Shown here piece by piece: positions 1 through 6,663 of a stretch of 13,232 nucleotides of DNA (position 1 is the stretch's first letter; every line of letters starts with the position of its first letter). The notes under the pieces are model-generated. The model saw only the letters and a list, made by a program, of their open reading frames with translations, did no database searches and was not told where the DNA came from. The position numbers were made by a program, and so were the translations under genes. The stretch covers positions 1 to 13,232 of the forward strand of contig BEII01000010.1 in NCBI GenBank assembly GCA_002898935.1. The letters run 5' to 3'. This DNA is from a bacterium HR32 (lineage in GTDB: Bacteria > Sysuimicrobiota > Sysuimicrobiia > Sysuimicrobiales > Sysuimicrobiaceae).

Positions 1-2
1 AG

Positions 3-1865
3 GTCGCCCAGCGGTTGGACCGCTCGAACCGAACCGCGGCTCAGGTGCTGGCCTCCTCGGCCCTCGCCGAGCGCCGCCTGTTCCGGCTCCTCCAGCAGTC
101 CCTGGACGGCTCCCCAGACGCGCAGGCGGAGTCCGCGGTCCTCGCCCGCGTTCTGGGCGCGCACCTGGAGCGGGTGGTGGACAGCTCGGGCCTGCCGCCT
201 GAGCAACGCCGAGGGCTTGCGAGCCGCCTGAGCGCCACCATGGCTGCGTACGAAGCTGCGGCGCGGAACTTCCTCGCCGCCTCCCCCCAGGACCGCGCGG
301 ACCGGCTGGGCGCCCTCCTTGCCAGCCACCGACGGCTGCGGGAGATCCTCGAGGGCGAGCTGGCGCGCTTCCGAGACGCCGCGGTGGTCGGTGCGGCCCA
401 GCTGGAGGCGCTCCAGCGGGCCACCTGGCTCCCGGCGTTCCTCCGAGACCTGGCGCGCAACAGCGAACGGGCCAACCACCTGAACCGCGCGGTCCTTGCC
501 ACCCAGGAGTTCGAGGCCCGGTTCTTCGAGCACACCGCCGCGGCTTTGCGCGCCACTGTGGAGTCCGGCCCGCAGCCCTCCGGGCGTTCCCTGGAGCCGG
601 ACCTGGCGCTGCTCGGGGACGTGGAGCGGCTCGCAGGCCTCCCGGAGGCCAGGGCGCTGTCTGGGGACCTGCGGAATGCCGCCCGTCGGGTGGACGCACT
701 GCTGCGCCAGCCCCTGGAGCCCGCCGCGGTGCCGACGCTGGCGGCCGCGGTGGGACAGGTGGTGGAGCGGCTGGAGGCCTTGCGGCCCCTGCTGGAGGTG
801 GAGCGGGACCGGGCGCTGGCAGACTTGGCCCTGGTGAACGAGTCCGTGGTTTCCTTCGTGGAGACCCTGTCGGCGGCGTCCCTGTTCGCGCTGTTGGTGG
901 GGTTTTTGGTGGTGGCCGCGGTCACCCGCGCGGTGACGGCTTCCCTGGATGCCCTGCGGGACGGCATGGACCGAGTTCGGCAGGGCAGGCTGGACGTGGA
1001 GGTCCAGGCTGCCGGCGGTGACGAGACCGCGGAGATGGCCGCCGTGTTCAACCGGATGGTGGCGGAGCTGCGGGAGTCCCGCGCAAAGCTACAGGCTTAC
1101 CAGCAGGACCTGGAGCGGATCGTGGAGGAGCGGACCCGAGCCCTGCGGGAGGCCCAGGCCCAACTGGTGCAGGCGGAGAAGCTGTCCGCGGTGGGCGAGC
1201 TCGTGGCGGGCGTGGCCCACGAGCTGAACAACCCCCTCACGTCCGTGCTGGGGTACGCGCAGCTGCTGGAAGCCGACCCCTCCACCCCCGAGGACCTGCG
1301 GGAGTATGCCCGGGTGGTGGTGCGGGAGGCAGACCGGGCCCGCCACATCGTCCAGAACCTGCTGACCTTCGCGCGGCCTCAGGCGGTGGATCGGGAACCT
1401 GTGGACGTGAACGCCGTGGTGCGACATACCCTGGAGGTGCCCCGGGCCGACGGGGAAGGGGTCCGCGTCGAGACGCGCCTGCATCCCGAGCCCCTCGTGG
1501 TGCTCGGGAACGCCCTCCAGCTCCAGCAGGTGTTCCTCAACATCGTCCGCAACGCCCTGCAGGCCATGCGCGACCGGCCCGGCCGGCTGGAGATCTCCAC
1601 CACCCGCGCGGGCGACCGGGCCGTGGTGGAGTTCGCGGACACCGGGCCCGGCATCGCCCCGGAGCACTTGGGCCGCGTGTTCGACCCCTTCTTCACCACA
1701 AAGAAGGTGGGCGAGGGGACCGGGCTCGGGCTGTCTCTCTCGTACGGCATCGTGAGAGACCACGGGGGGACCATCCGCGTCCGCAACCGGCCGGAGGGTG
1801 GGGCCTGCTTCACCGTCGAGCTGCCGCTGGCGCAGCCAGGCCACAGGGAGGCCGCAGGGCCCTAG
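3..1865 (+). CDS. Sensor histidine kinase, N-terminus cut by window edge
   Basis: This is a membrane-bound two-component sensor kinase that autophosphorylates a histidine and passes the phosphate to a response regulator not present here. The frame is open to the left edge, so the TTG at base 15 is probably not the true start and a first membrane helix is likely off-window. What is visible in order: about 280 residues of mostly helical, Ala/Arg/Leu/Glu-rich sensor region; one hydrophobic helix near bases 870-930 (SLFALLVGFLVVAAV); a HAMP linker; a short coiled coil; the H-box GVAHELNNPLTSVLGYAQLL with phospho-acceptor His at bases 1218-1220; the N-box (FLNIVRNALQAM); and the G-boxes ADTGPGIA, FFTTKK and GEGTGLGLS of the HATPase domain. 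The H-box and kinase core resemble NtrB/ZraS-type kinases. The sensed signal is unknown. It ends with TAG, convergent with the VOC gene. Confidence 0.93.
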   Translation, partial: VAQRLDRSNRTAAQVLASSALAERRLFRLLQQSLDGSPDAQAESAVLARVLGAHLERVVDSSGLPPEQRRGLASRLSATMAAYEAAARNFLAASPQDRADRLGALLASHRRLREILEGELARFRDAAVVGAAQLEALQRATWLPAFLRDLARNSERANHLNRAVLATQEFEARFFEHTAAALRATVESGPQPSGRSLEPDLALLGDVERLAGLPEARALSGDLRNAARRVDALLRQPLEPAAVPTLAAAVGQVVERLEALRPLLEVERDRALADLALVNESVVSFVETLSAASLFALLVGFLVVAAVTRAVTASLDALRDGMDRVRQGRLDVEVQAAGGDETAEMAAVFNRMVAELRESRAKLQAYQQDLERIVEERTRALREAQAQLVQAEKLSAVGELVAGVAHELNNPLTSVLGYAQLLEADPSTPEDLREYARVVVREADRARHIVQNLLTFARPQAVDREPVDVNAVVRHTLEVPRADGEGVRVETRLHPEPLVVLGNALQLQQVFLNIVRNALQAMRDRPGRLEISTTRAGDRAVVEFADTGPGIAPEHLGRVFDPFFTTKKVGEGTGLGLSLSYGIVRDHGGTIRVRNRPEGGACFTVELPLAQPGHREAAGP

Positions 1866-1884
1866 GGAGGACCTGTCCCGGAAA

Positions 1885-1914
1885 GACCCTCCCGAGAGAC
1901 GGACCGGGGTGGTC
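1885..1914. terminator. Imperfect hairpin between convergent genes
   Basis: The arm GACCCTCCC (1885-1893) pairs with GGGGTGGTC (1906-1914), with one mismatch, one G-T wobble and a 12-base loop. It lies in the 48-base gap between the kinase stop and the VOC stop, where a bidirectional terminator would be expected. There is no T tract, so intrinsic termination is only a possibility. Confidence 0.3.
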
Positions 1915-2747
1915 TAGGCCGTGTCCCGGACCACCACTTCCACTCCCGCGGGGTCGGTGGCGCGCACCTCCGGCGGCTCGAACCGATGCGGGACTTCCAG
2001 GGATCGGAGGTGTGCGGCCAGGGCCGCCGCCGTGCCTTCCGGCACAGACCACACGTAGCGGACCAGGCCGGTGCTACCCTCCGGCGCAGGACGGCGGGTG
2101 CCCCACACGTTCGCACCCACGTGGTGGTGGTAGCCGCCCGCGGCGAAGAAGAGCGCGCCGGGGTAACTCCGCTGGGTGACTTTCAGCCCGAGGTACCCTG
2201 CGTAGAAGCGCTCCGCGGCGTCCAGGTCGCCCACCGAGAGGTGGACGTGTCCGAGCCGGGTGTGCGGGTCCAGCCCCTGCGGCCCCTTCGCCTCCCGGAG
2301 CACCGACGCCAGGTCCAGGGCCCGCGTCACCATGCGCAGTTCCTGGCCGCGCCGGGGCCACAGCTCTGCGGGACGGTCCCGGTACAGCTCCAGGCCGTTG
2401 CCCTCCGGGTCGCTCAGGTAGAAGGCCTCCGACACCCCGTGGTCGCTCGCACCCTCCAGCGGCCACTCGTTGTCCAGCAACCGACGCACCACCGCGGCCA
2501 GAGAGGCCCGGTCGGGCAACAGCAGCGCGAAGTGGTACAGCCCCAGGCTCCCCGCGGGGTGCGGGGGCGCCTCAGGCACGACCTCGAGCTCCAGCGTGAA
2601 CCCCCGGCCCGCGGGTACGAGACGCAGTGGCTCCTCCTCGTACACCTCCAGGCCCAGGAGGTCCCGGTAGAAGGCCAGGGCCCGCGACCGGTCGCGCACT
2701 CTCAACCGCAGCGCCGCAAGGCGCGCCTCCGCCGGCATCCGGAACAT
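1914..2747 (-). CDS. Two-domain VOC protein (CatE-like extradiol dioxygenase / glyoxalase family)
   Basis: A 277-residue protein made of two vicinal-oxygen-chelate modules, roughly residues 8-125 and 163-275. The first has LYHFALLLP (His72) and DPEGNGLELYRD (Glu120). The second has GHVHLSV (His169), GGYHHHVGANVW (His207-209) and DPAGVEVVVRD (Glu270). The GHVHL plus GGYHHH pair and the overall length fit the Bacillus CatE/YfiE type of catechol 2,3-dioxygenase, which uses a 2-His-1-Glu metal site. From sequence alone it could instead be another metal-dependent lyase or isomerase of the VOC superfamily. The ATG start has a GGAGG Shine-Dalgarno site at 2754-2758 with a 6-base spacer. The start lies 3 bases after the upstream hydrolase stop, so it is the last gene of the five-gene operon. 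The substrate is unknown. Confidence 0.85.
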   Translation of the reverse strand: MFRMPAEARLAALRLRVRDRSRALAFYRDLLGLEVYEEEPLRLVPAGRGFTLELEVVPEAPPHPAGSLGLYHFALLLPDRASLAAVVRRLLDNEWPLEGASDHGVSEAFYLSDPEGNGLELYRDRPAELWPRRGQELRMVTRALDLASVLREAKGPQGLDPHTRLGHVHLSVGDLDAAERFYAGYLGLKVTQRSYPGALFFAAGGYHHHVGANVWGTRRPAPEGSTGLVRYVWSVPEGTAAALAAHLRSLEVPHRFEPPEVRATDPAGVEVVVRDTA

Positions 2748-2750
2748 CCG

Positions 2751-3452
2751 TCACCTCCGCGGGGGCAGCCCGGCCAGGAACGTCCGCACGCTGTCGCGGA
2801 ACAGCCTCCTCCGCTCGAGGAACAACATGTGCCCCGCATCCGGTAGAACGAAGAGGCTTGCGCCGCGAATCCCCGCGTGCAGCTCTCGACTCAGGTCGGG
2901 GGGGGTCAGGACATCCTTCTCCCCGGCCACCACCAAGGTGGGCGACTGCACCCTCCCGAGCTGGGCTGTGACGTCGAAGGCGTCGCACGCCTTCAGGTCC
3001 TGGAGGAGGACGTGCGGGCCCAGCCGCCGCACCGCCTCCCGGACCCGCTCCCGGGTCCGGGTGTCCGCCTGGGGTCCGAACCACAGGTCCACGAACCGGT
3101 CCAGGGTCGCGTCGGGCCGTTCCACCAAGCCTTCCAGGAAGCGCGGGTGCACCCGCAGCCGGGGGCCGCTGGCTACCAGCACCAGACCGCCGACCAACTC
3201 CGGCGCCCGAAGGGCCGTGCCCAACGCCACGGCCCCACCCATGGAGTGCCCCACCAGCACCGCCCCGATCCACCCGCGTTCCACAAACCTCCCAACGACC
3301 CACTCCGCGTACGCGTCCACGGTGGGCAGGGGTTCGCCCTCGGGGTGGCCCGGGAGGTCCAGGGCTACGGCGTCGGGAAAGTCCAGCCGCTGGACCTGCC
3401 AGACGCGGCCGTCCGCGCCGGCGCCGTGGACGAACACGAGGCGGGCTGTCAC
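2751..3452 (-). CDS. Alpha/beta-fold hydrolase
   Basis: A 233-residue cytoplasmic alpha/beta hydrolase. An oxyanion-hole HG motif (FVHGAG, residues 7-12) is followed by the nucleophile elbow GHSMGG (Ser70), the acid AGEKDVLTPP (Asp180) and the catalytic His in DAGHMLFLE (His208). The triad is therefore complete and in normal order, and the length is typical for esterases, C-C bond hydrolases (MhpC/HsaD type) and non-heme haloperoxidase-like proteins. The GTG start overlaps the stop of the metallo-hydrolase by 4 bases (GTGA), indicating translational coupling. Its position directly before a CatE-like dioxygenase would suit hydrolysis of a ring-cleavage product. That is inference: a general esterase or lactonase is equally possible. 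Confidence 0.88.
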   Translation of the reverse strand: MTARLVFVHGAGADGRVWQVQRLDFPDAVALDLPGHPEGEPLPTVDAYAEWVVGRFVERGWIGAVLVGHSMGGAVALGTALRAPELVGGLVLVASGPRLRVHPRFLEGLVERPDATLDRFVDLWFGPQADTRTRERVREAVRRLGPHVLLQDLKACDAFDVTAQLGRVQSPTLVVAGEKDVLTPPDLSRELHAGIRGASLFVLPDAGHMLFLERRRLFRDSVRTFLAGLPPRR

Positions 3453-4099
3453 CTGCCCGACAGGCCCACGAGGAAGGGGTTGGAGGTGCGCTCCCGGCCC
3501 ACGGTGGTGGGCGGGCCGTGTCCCGGGTACAGCACGGTGTCGTCGGGAAGGACAAGGATGCGTTCGCGGAGGGTGCGCTGCAGCGCGTCCCAGTCGCCGC
3601 CCGGCAGGTCGGTGCGACCCACGCTGCCCGCGAACACCACGTCCCCGACGAAGGCGAGCCCGTCGCCCACCAGGATCACGTGGCCGGGGGTGTGGCCCGG
3701 CGCGTGCTGGACCTGCAGCGCGAGGCTACCGGCCCGCAGCACTTCGTCGTGGCGCAGCAGCCGGTCGGGTTCCGGAGGCTGGTCGATGTAGTAGCCGAAG
3801 GCGAGCTGCGCCCGCGCCGCGGCGTGGCGCAGGTCCTCCACCTCGCCCTCCGGGGCCAGGAATGGAGCCCCCGTGACCTCACGGAGCGCCCGGACCGCGC
3901 CCACGTGGTCCCAGTGGGCGTGGGTGATCAGGATCGCCTCCACGGTGAGGCCGTGTTGGGCCACCACGTCCGCGATGGCCGCGGCGTCGTCCCCCGGGTC
4001 GATGATCCAGCCGCGCCGCGACTCCGGGTCTCCGTACACGTAGCAGTTCGTACCGATGGGGCCTGTGGGGATCTGCTCTACGATGGGGGCGCTAGTCAC
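3449..4099 (-). CDS. Metallo-beta-lactamase-fold hydrolase, glyoxalase II-like
   Basis: A 216-residue MBL-fold hydrolase with the full dinuclear metal site of the glyoxalase II group: THAHWDH (His60, His62, Asp64, His65), APGHTPGH (His136), FVGDVVF (Asp153) and YPGHG (His194). The N-terminal TNCYVYGD and the segment GRTDLPGGD are typical of YcbL-like, compact glyoxalase II-type thioester hydrolases, which are shorter than GloB because they lack its C-terminal helical domain. The likely reaction is hydrolysis of an acylated thiol such as a lactoyl-thiol adduct, but the thiol cofactor cannot be inferred. The chosen GTG at 4099 makes a GTGA overlap with the upstream stop; a longer frame exists upstream but would overlap the preceding gene extensively. 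Third gene of the operon. Confidence 0.88.
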   Translation of the reverse strand: MTSAPIVEQIPTGPIGTNCYVYGDPESRRGWIIDPGDDAAAIADVVAQHGLTVEAILITHAHWDHVGAVRALREVTGAPFLAPEGEVEDLRHAAARAQLAFGYYIDQPPEPDRLLRHDEVLRAGSLALQVQHAPGHTPGHVILVGDGLAFVGDVVFAGSVGRTDLPGGDWDALQRTLRERILVLPDDTVLYPGHGPPTTVGRERTSNPFLVGLSGR

Positions 4100-4416
4100 G
4101 GCTTCAGCACCTGCTGGAACCGCGGGATCCCTCGGGCCGCCAGGTCCACGCGCTCCTGCACCGGCACGAACCCCTCCAGGTACGTGCGCGCCCGCGCCAT
4201 AGGCTCTGCCATGCGCTCCTCCCACGCCTCCCCTTCCACCCACTCCGCGGGCATGGCGATCAGCGTGTGGGCCTGGCGCAGCCGAAGCACGTACTCGTAG
4301 CAGGGGAAGGGCTCCGGCTGGAACGCCACGGTGCGCGGGTCCAGATCCAGCCCCGCCTTGCGCGCAGCCTCCCGCAGCCGCCGCGCCGCCTCTCGAAGCG
4401 GGATGGGCCGGGTCAC
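4096..4416 (-). CDS. Small protein of unknown function in carbonyl-type operon
   Basis: A 106-residue soluble, arginine-rich protein that I do not recognise. It has no signal peptide, membrane helix or known metal motif. The first 20 residues form a basic amphipathic helix (PLREAARRLREAARKAG). The middle holds FPCYEYVLRLRQ with the only cysteine, and a Trp/Glu-rich stretch (EWVEGEAWEERM) follows. That it is a real gene is supported by GTGA overlaps at both ends, with the DJ-1/PfpI gene before it (start GTG at 4414-4416) and the metallo-hydrolase after it (stop at 4096-4098). It also lies in the only frame that fills the gap exactly. Co-translation with its neighbours suggests a role in the same pathway, but no function can be assigned. 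Confidence 0.75.
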   Translation of the reverse strand: MTRPIPLREAARRLREAARKAGLDLDPRTVAFQPEPFPCYEYVLRLRQAHTLIAMPAEWVEGEAWEERMAEPMARARTYLEGFVPVQERVDLAARGIPRFQQVLKP

Positions 4417-4946
4417 GCCACCCGCACCTGGGCCAGTCGCTCCACCAGGGCGCGGCAGAAGGCCGGGAGGTCTGCGGGCACCCGCGATGAGATCAGGTTG
4501 CCGTCCACCACCACCTCACGGTCCACCCACTGCGCCCCCGCGTTCACCAGGTCGTCCCGGATGGAGGGAAAGCTGGTGACGGTGCGTCCGCGGACAATAC
4601 CCGCGGAGGCCGGTACCCAGCCCGCGTGGCAGATGAAGGCCACGGGTCTCCCCGCCTCCGCCATGGCCCGCACGAACTCCACCATGGCCGGATGGCGGCG
4701 CATCCGGTCGGGTGCGTACCCGCCGGGGATCACCACCGCGTCGAAGTCGGACGCCGACACTTGGTCCATGCCCACGTCCGCCTTCACAGGATAGCCGTTC
4801 TTGCTCTTGTACACCTCGCCCGCCTTCGGCCCCACCACCCGCACCTCCGCGCCTTCCTCCCGCAGCCGTAGGAGCGGGTACCACAGCTCCAGGTCCTCGT
4901 ACAGGTCCTCCGCGAGCACCGCCACGCGCACGCCCTCGAGCTTCAC
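4413..4946 (-). CDS. DJ-1/PfpI family protein
   Basis: A 177-residue class-I glutamine-amidotransferase-like protein of the DJ-1/PfpI family. It has the N-terminal strand VRVAVLAEDLYEDLELWYP carrying the conserved acidic residue, the glycine-rich VVIPGGYAPDRMR, and the nucleophile elbow AFICHAGWV in which Cys is followed by His, as in PfpI, YhbO and Hsp31. Family members have been described as intracellular proteases, as glyoxalase III enzymes converting methylglyoxal to lactate, and as protein deglycases (the last disputed). I place the start at GTG 4946 because GGAGG at 4955-4959 sits 8 bases before it. The upstream GTG at 4955 would overlap the Shine-Dalgarno site itself. First gene of the five-gene operon, divergent from the transporter. 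Confidence 0.9.
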   Translation of the reverse strand: MKLEGVRVAVLAEDLYEDLELWYPLLRLREEGAEVRVVGPKAGEVYKSKNGYPVKADVGMDQVSASDFDAVVIPGGYAPDRMRRHPAMVEFVRAMAEAGRPVAFICHAGWVPASAGIVRGRTVTSFPSIRDDLVNAGAQWVDREVVVDGNLISSRVPADLPAFCRALVERLAQVRVA

Positions 4947-4954
4947 CGGCAACA

Positions 4955-4959
4955 CCTCC
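4955..4959 (-). promoter_or_regulatory. Shine-Dalgarno site fixing the PfpI start
   Basis: GGAGG lies 8 bases before GTG 4946. It argues against the longer frame beginning at GTG 4955, whose start codon would overlap the site. Confidence 0.7.
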
Positions 4960-4967
4960 TCGGAGTC

Positions 4968-4973
4968 AGTATA
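4968..4973 (-). promoter_or_regulatory. Possible -10 box of the five-gene operon
   Basis: TATACT on the minus strand lies 22 bases before the PfpI start codon, in an otherwise GC-rich 68-base divergent region (4947-5014). No convincing -35 hexamer is found 16-18 bases upstream. The overlapping plus-strand TATACC could serve the transporter. Confidence 0.35.
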
Positions 4974-5014
4974 CCGCGAGGGATCCGCGCGGAGGGGGCC
5001 GAACGCTTCTCCCC

Positions 5015-5911
5015 GTGCACGCCGGGCGCGACGAGTGGGCCGGCTACGGGTTGGTGCTCGCGGCCGCGGTGCTGTGGGGCAGCATCGGGATCGCGGTGCG
5101 GCTCATCTCCACGGCGGGCGTGGGCGCCCTCGAGGCGTCCACGTGGCGAGCCGGCCTCGCCTTCGCGGGCGCCCTGCTGGCCGCCGCCCTTACGCAGCGC
5201 GGCCGCCTGCGGGTGGACCTCCAGGACACCCTGCTCTTCGCGGCCTACGGGTTCGTGAGCATCGCGCTGTTCTTCCTCGCGTACTTCACGGCCATCGAGC
5301 TCACCACCGTGGCCACCGCCGCCATCCTGCTGTACACGGCGCCTGTCTGGGTCACCGTCCTGTCCGCGGTCCTGTTCGGGGAAGACCTGTCCCGGTCCAA
5401 GCTCGTGGCCCTGCTGCTGGCGTTCGCAGGCTGCGCCCTGGTGGCGCGCGCCTACGACCCTGCCGCCCTGCGCCTGAACCTCCCCGGCGTGCTCGCGGGC
5501 CTCGCTGCCGGACTCACGTACGGCCTGTACAGCGTGTTCGGGAAGGTGGCGCTGCGCCGGCACCCGCCGCTCGTGGTCCTCGTGTACGCGCTGGGGTTCG
5601 GGACCGTCTTCCTCGCCCTCGGCGGGATGGCCTCGGGACACCCGCCCGAGCGGTTCTCTCCCTCCCACGTGGCGCGTGCGCTTCCCGCCCTCCTGTACCT
5701 GGGTCTCGTGGCCACCTGGCTGGCGCAGTGGCTGTACGTGGCGGGCCTGCGGCGCGTGCAGGCGAGCCGAGCCAGCATCGTCGCCACCGTGGAGCCGGTG
5801 GTGGCCGGCGTGCTCGGGTACGTGTGGTTCGGGGAAGCCCTGGACCCGGTCCAGCTCGTGGGCAGCGCCCTGGTGCTGGTGGCCGCGGCGGCCGTACAGG
5901 CCGGCAGGTAG
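5015..5911 (+). CDS. EamA/DMT-family membrane transporter
   Basis: A 298-residue integral membrane protein of the drug/metabolite transporter superfamily, with two EamA repeats (about residues 10-145 and 157-295) and about ten hydrophobic helices. Typical features are the N-terminal LAAAVLWGSIGIAVRL, the first-repeat TTVATAAILLYTAPVWV followed by FGEDLSRSKL, and the matching second-repeat ASRASIVATVEPVVAGVLGYVWFGE. Such proteins export or import amino acids, nucleosides or other small metabolites; no substrate can be read from the sequence. I chose GTG 5015 because it begins just before the first helix. A GGAGGGGG stretch at 4991-4998 is the nearest Shine-Dalgarno-like site, but 16 bases away, so the start is uncertain by a few codons. 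It is divergent from the PfpI operon and convergent with gatD, with only 7 bases between stops. Confidence 0.9.
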   Translation: MHAGRDEWAGYGLVLAAAVLWGSIGIAVRLISTAGVGALEASTWRAGLAFAGALLAAALTQRGRLRVDLQDTLLFAAYGFVSIALFFLAYFTAIELTTVATAAILLYTAPVWVTVLSAVLFGEDLSRSKLVALLLAFAGCALVARAYDPAALRLNLPGVLAGLAAGLTYGLYSVFGKVALRRHPPLVVLVYALGFGTVFLALGGMASGHPPERFSPSHVARALPALLYLGLVATWLAQWLYVAGLRRVQASRASIVATVEPVVAGVLGYVWFGEALDPVQLVGSALVLVAAAAVQAGR

Positions 5912-5918
5912 GGCTCGG

Positions 5919-6662
5919 TCACGCGCCACGCAGGCGCACCCCGGCGCGCTCCGCCGCGCGAACGTGGGCTGCGTGTTCCCAGCGGTCGTCCAGGGGGCTG
6001 AGGTGCACGTCGCCGAAGCGGCGCCGGAGCGCGAGCCGCAGGAGGTAGTCCGCGAAGGCGGGGTTCTTCGGCAGCAAGGGGCCGTGCAGGTAGGTGCCAA
6101 ACACCGTCCCGGCCCACGCCCCCTCGGTTCGGTCCCGACCGTTGTTCCCGAAGCCCGCCAGGACCCGGCCCAAGGGCCGGGCGTTCGCCCCGAGCCAGGT
6201 CCGGCCCCCGTGGTTTTCGAACCCCACCAGGGTCCCGACCCCATCCAGCACGCACGCCACCGCCGCGTTGCCCACGAGTCGCGGGGCTCGGTGACCGGGG
6301 TGCCGGGTCACCACGTCCAGCAAGCCCACCCCCCGCAGCACGCTGCCGTCCGCGGCGTAGTAGGCGTGTCCCAGAAGCTGGTAGCCGCCGCACACCCCGA
6401 GCACCACCGCCCCCGAGCGCACCGCGGCCTCCAGCTGCGGCCGCAGCGCCTCCAGGGCAGGTGCCACGAGGGCCTGCTGCCGGTCCTCACCCCCTCCCAG
6501 CAAGTACAGGTCCGCGTCCGGGAGCGGGTGACCCAACCCCACGGGGAGGACCTCCACGGGGATGCCCCGCCGGCGGGCACGGGACTGGAGCACGAGCACG
6601 TTGCCGCGGTCGCCGTACAGGTTGAGTAAGTCCGGGAAGAGGGCCGCCAGGCGCAGGTCCAC
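5919..6662 (-). CDS. gatD: GatD, glutaminase subunit of lipid II isoglutaminyl synthase
   Basis: A 247-residue class-I (CobB/CobQ-like) glutamine amidotransferase. It releases ammonia from glutamine for MurT, which amidates the D-glutamate of lipid II to D-isoglutamine on the cytoplasmic face of the membrane. Visible features are the N-terminal LAALFPDLLNLYGDRGNVL typical of GatD, ADLYLLGGGEDRQQ, the nucleophile GVCGGYQLLG (Cys91), and FGTYLHGPLLPKNP with the catalytic His193. Length matches the family. The GTG start at 6662 is one base after the murT stop, and GGGAGGA at 6668-6674 gives a 5-base spacer, so the pair is translationally coupled as expected for a heterodimer. A longer frame reaches back into murT but lacks support. 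Confidence 0.95.
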   Translation of the reverse strand: MDLRLAALFPDLLNLYGDRGNVLVLQSRARRRGIPVEVLPVGLGHPLPDADLYLLGGGEDRQQALVAPALEALRPQLEAAVRSGAVVLGVCGGYQLLGHAYYAADGSVLRGVGLLDVVTRHPGHRAPRLVGNAAVACVLDGVGTLVGFENHGGRTWLGANARPLGRVLAGFGNNGRDRTEGAWAGTVFGTYLHGPLLPKNPAFADYLLRLALRRRFGDVHLSPLDDRWEHAAHVRAAERAGVRLRGA

Positions 6663-6663
6663 C

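Noticed and set aside
2572..3555. Long minus-strand frame of 327 codons across the alpha/beta hydrolase
   Set aside because: Low-complexity Gly/Arg/Pro translation in the wrong frame. The true frame shows a full catalytic triad.
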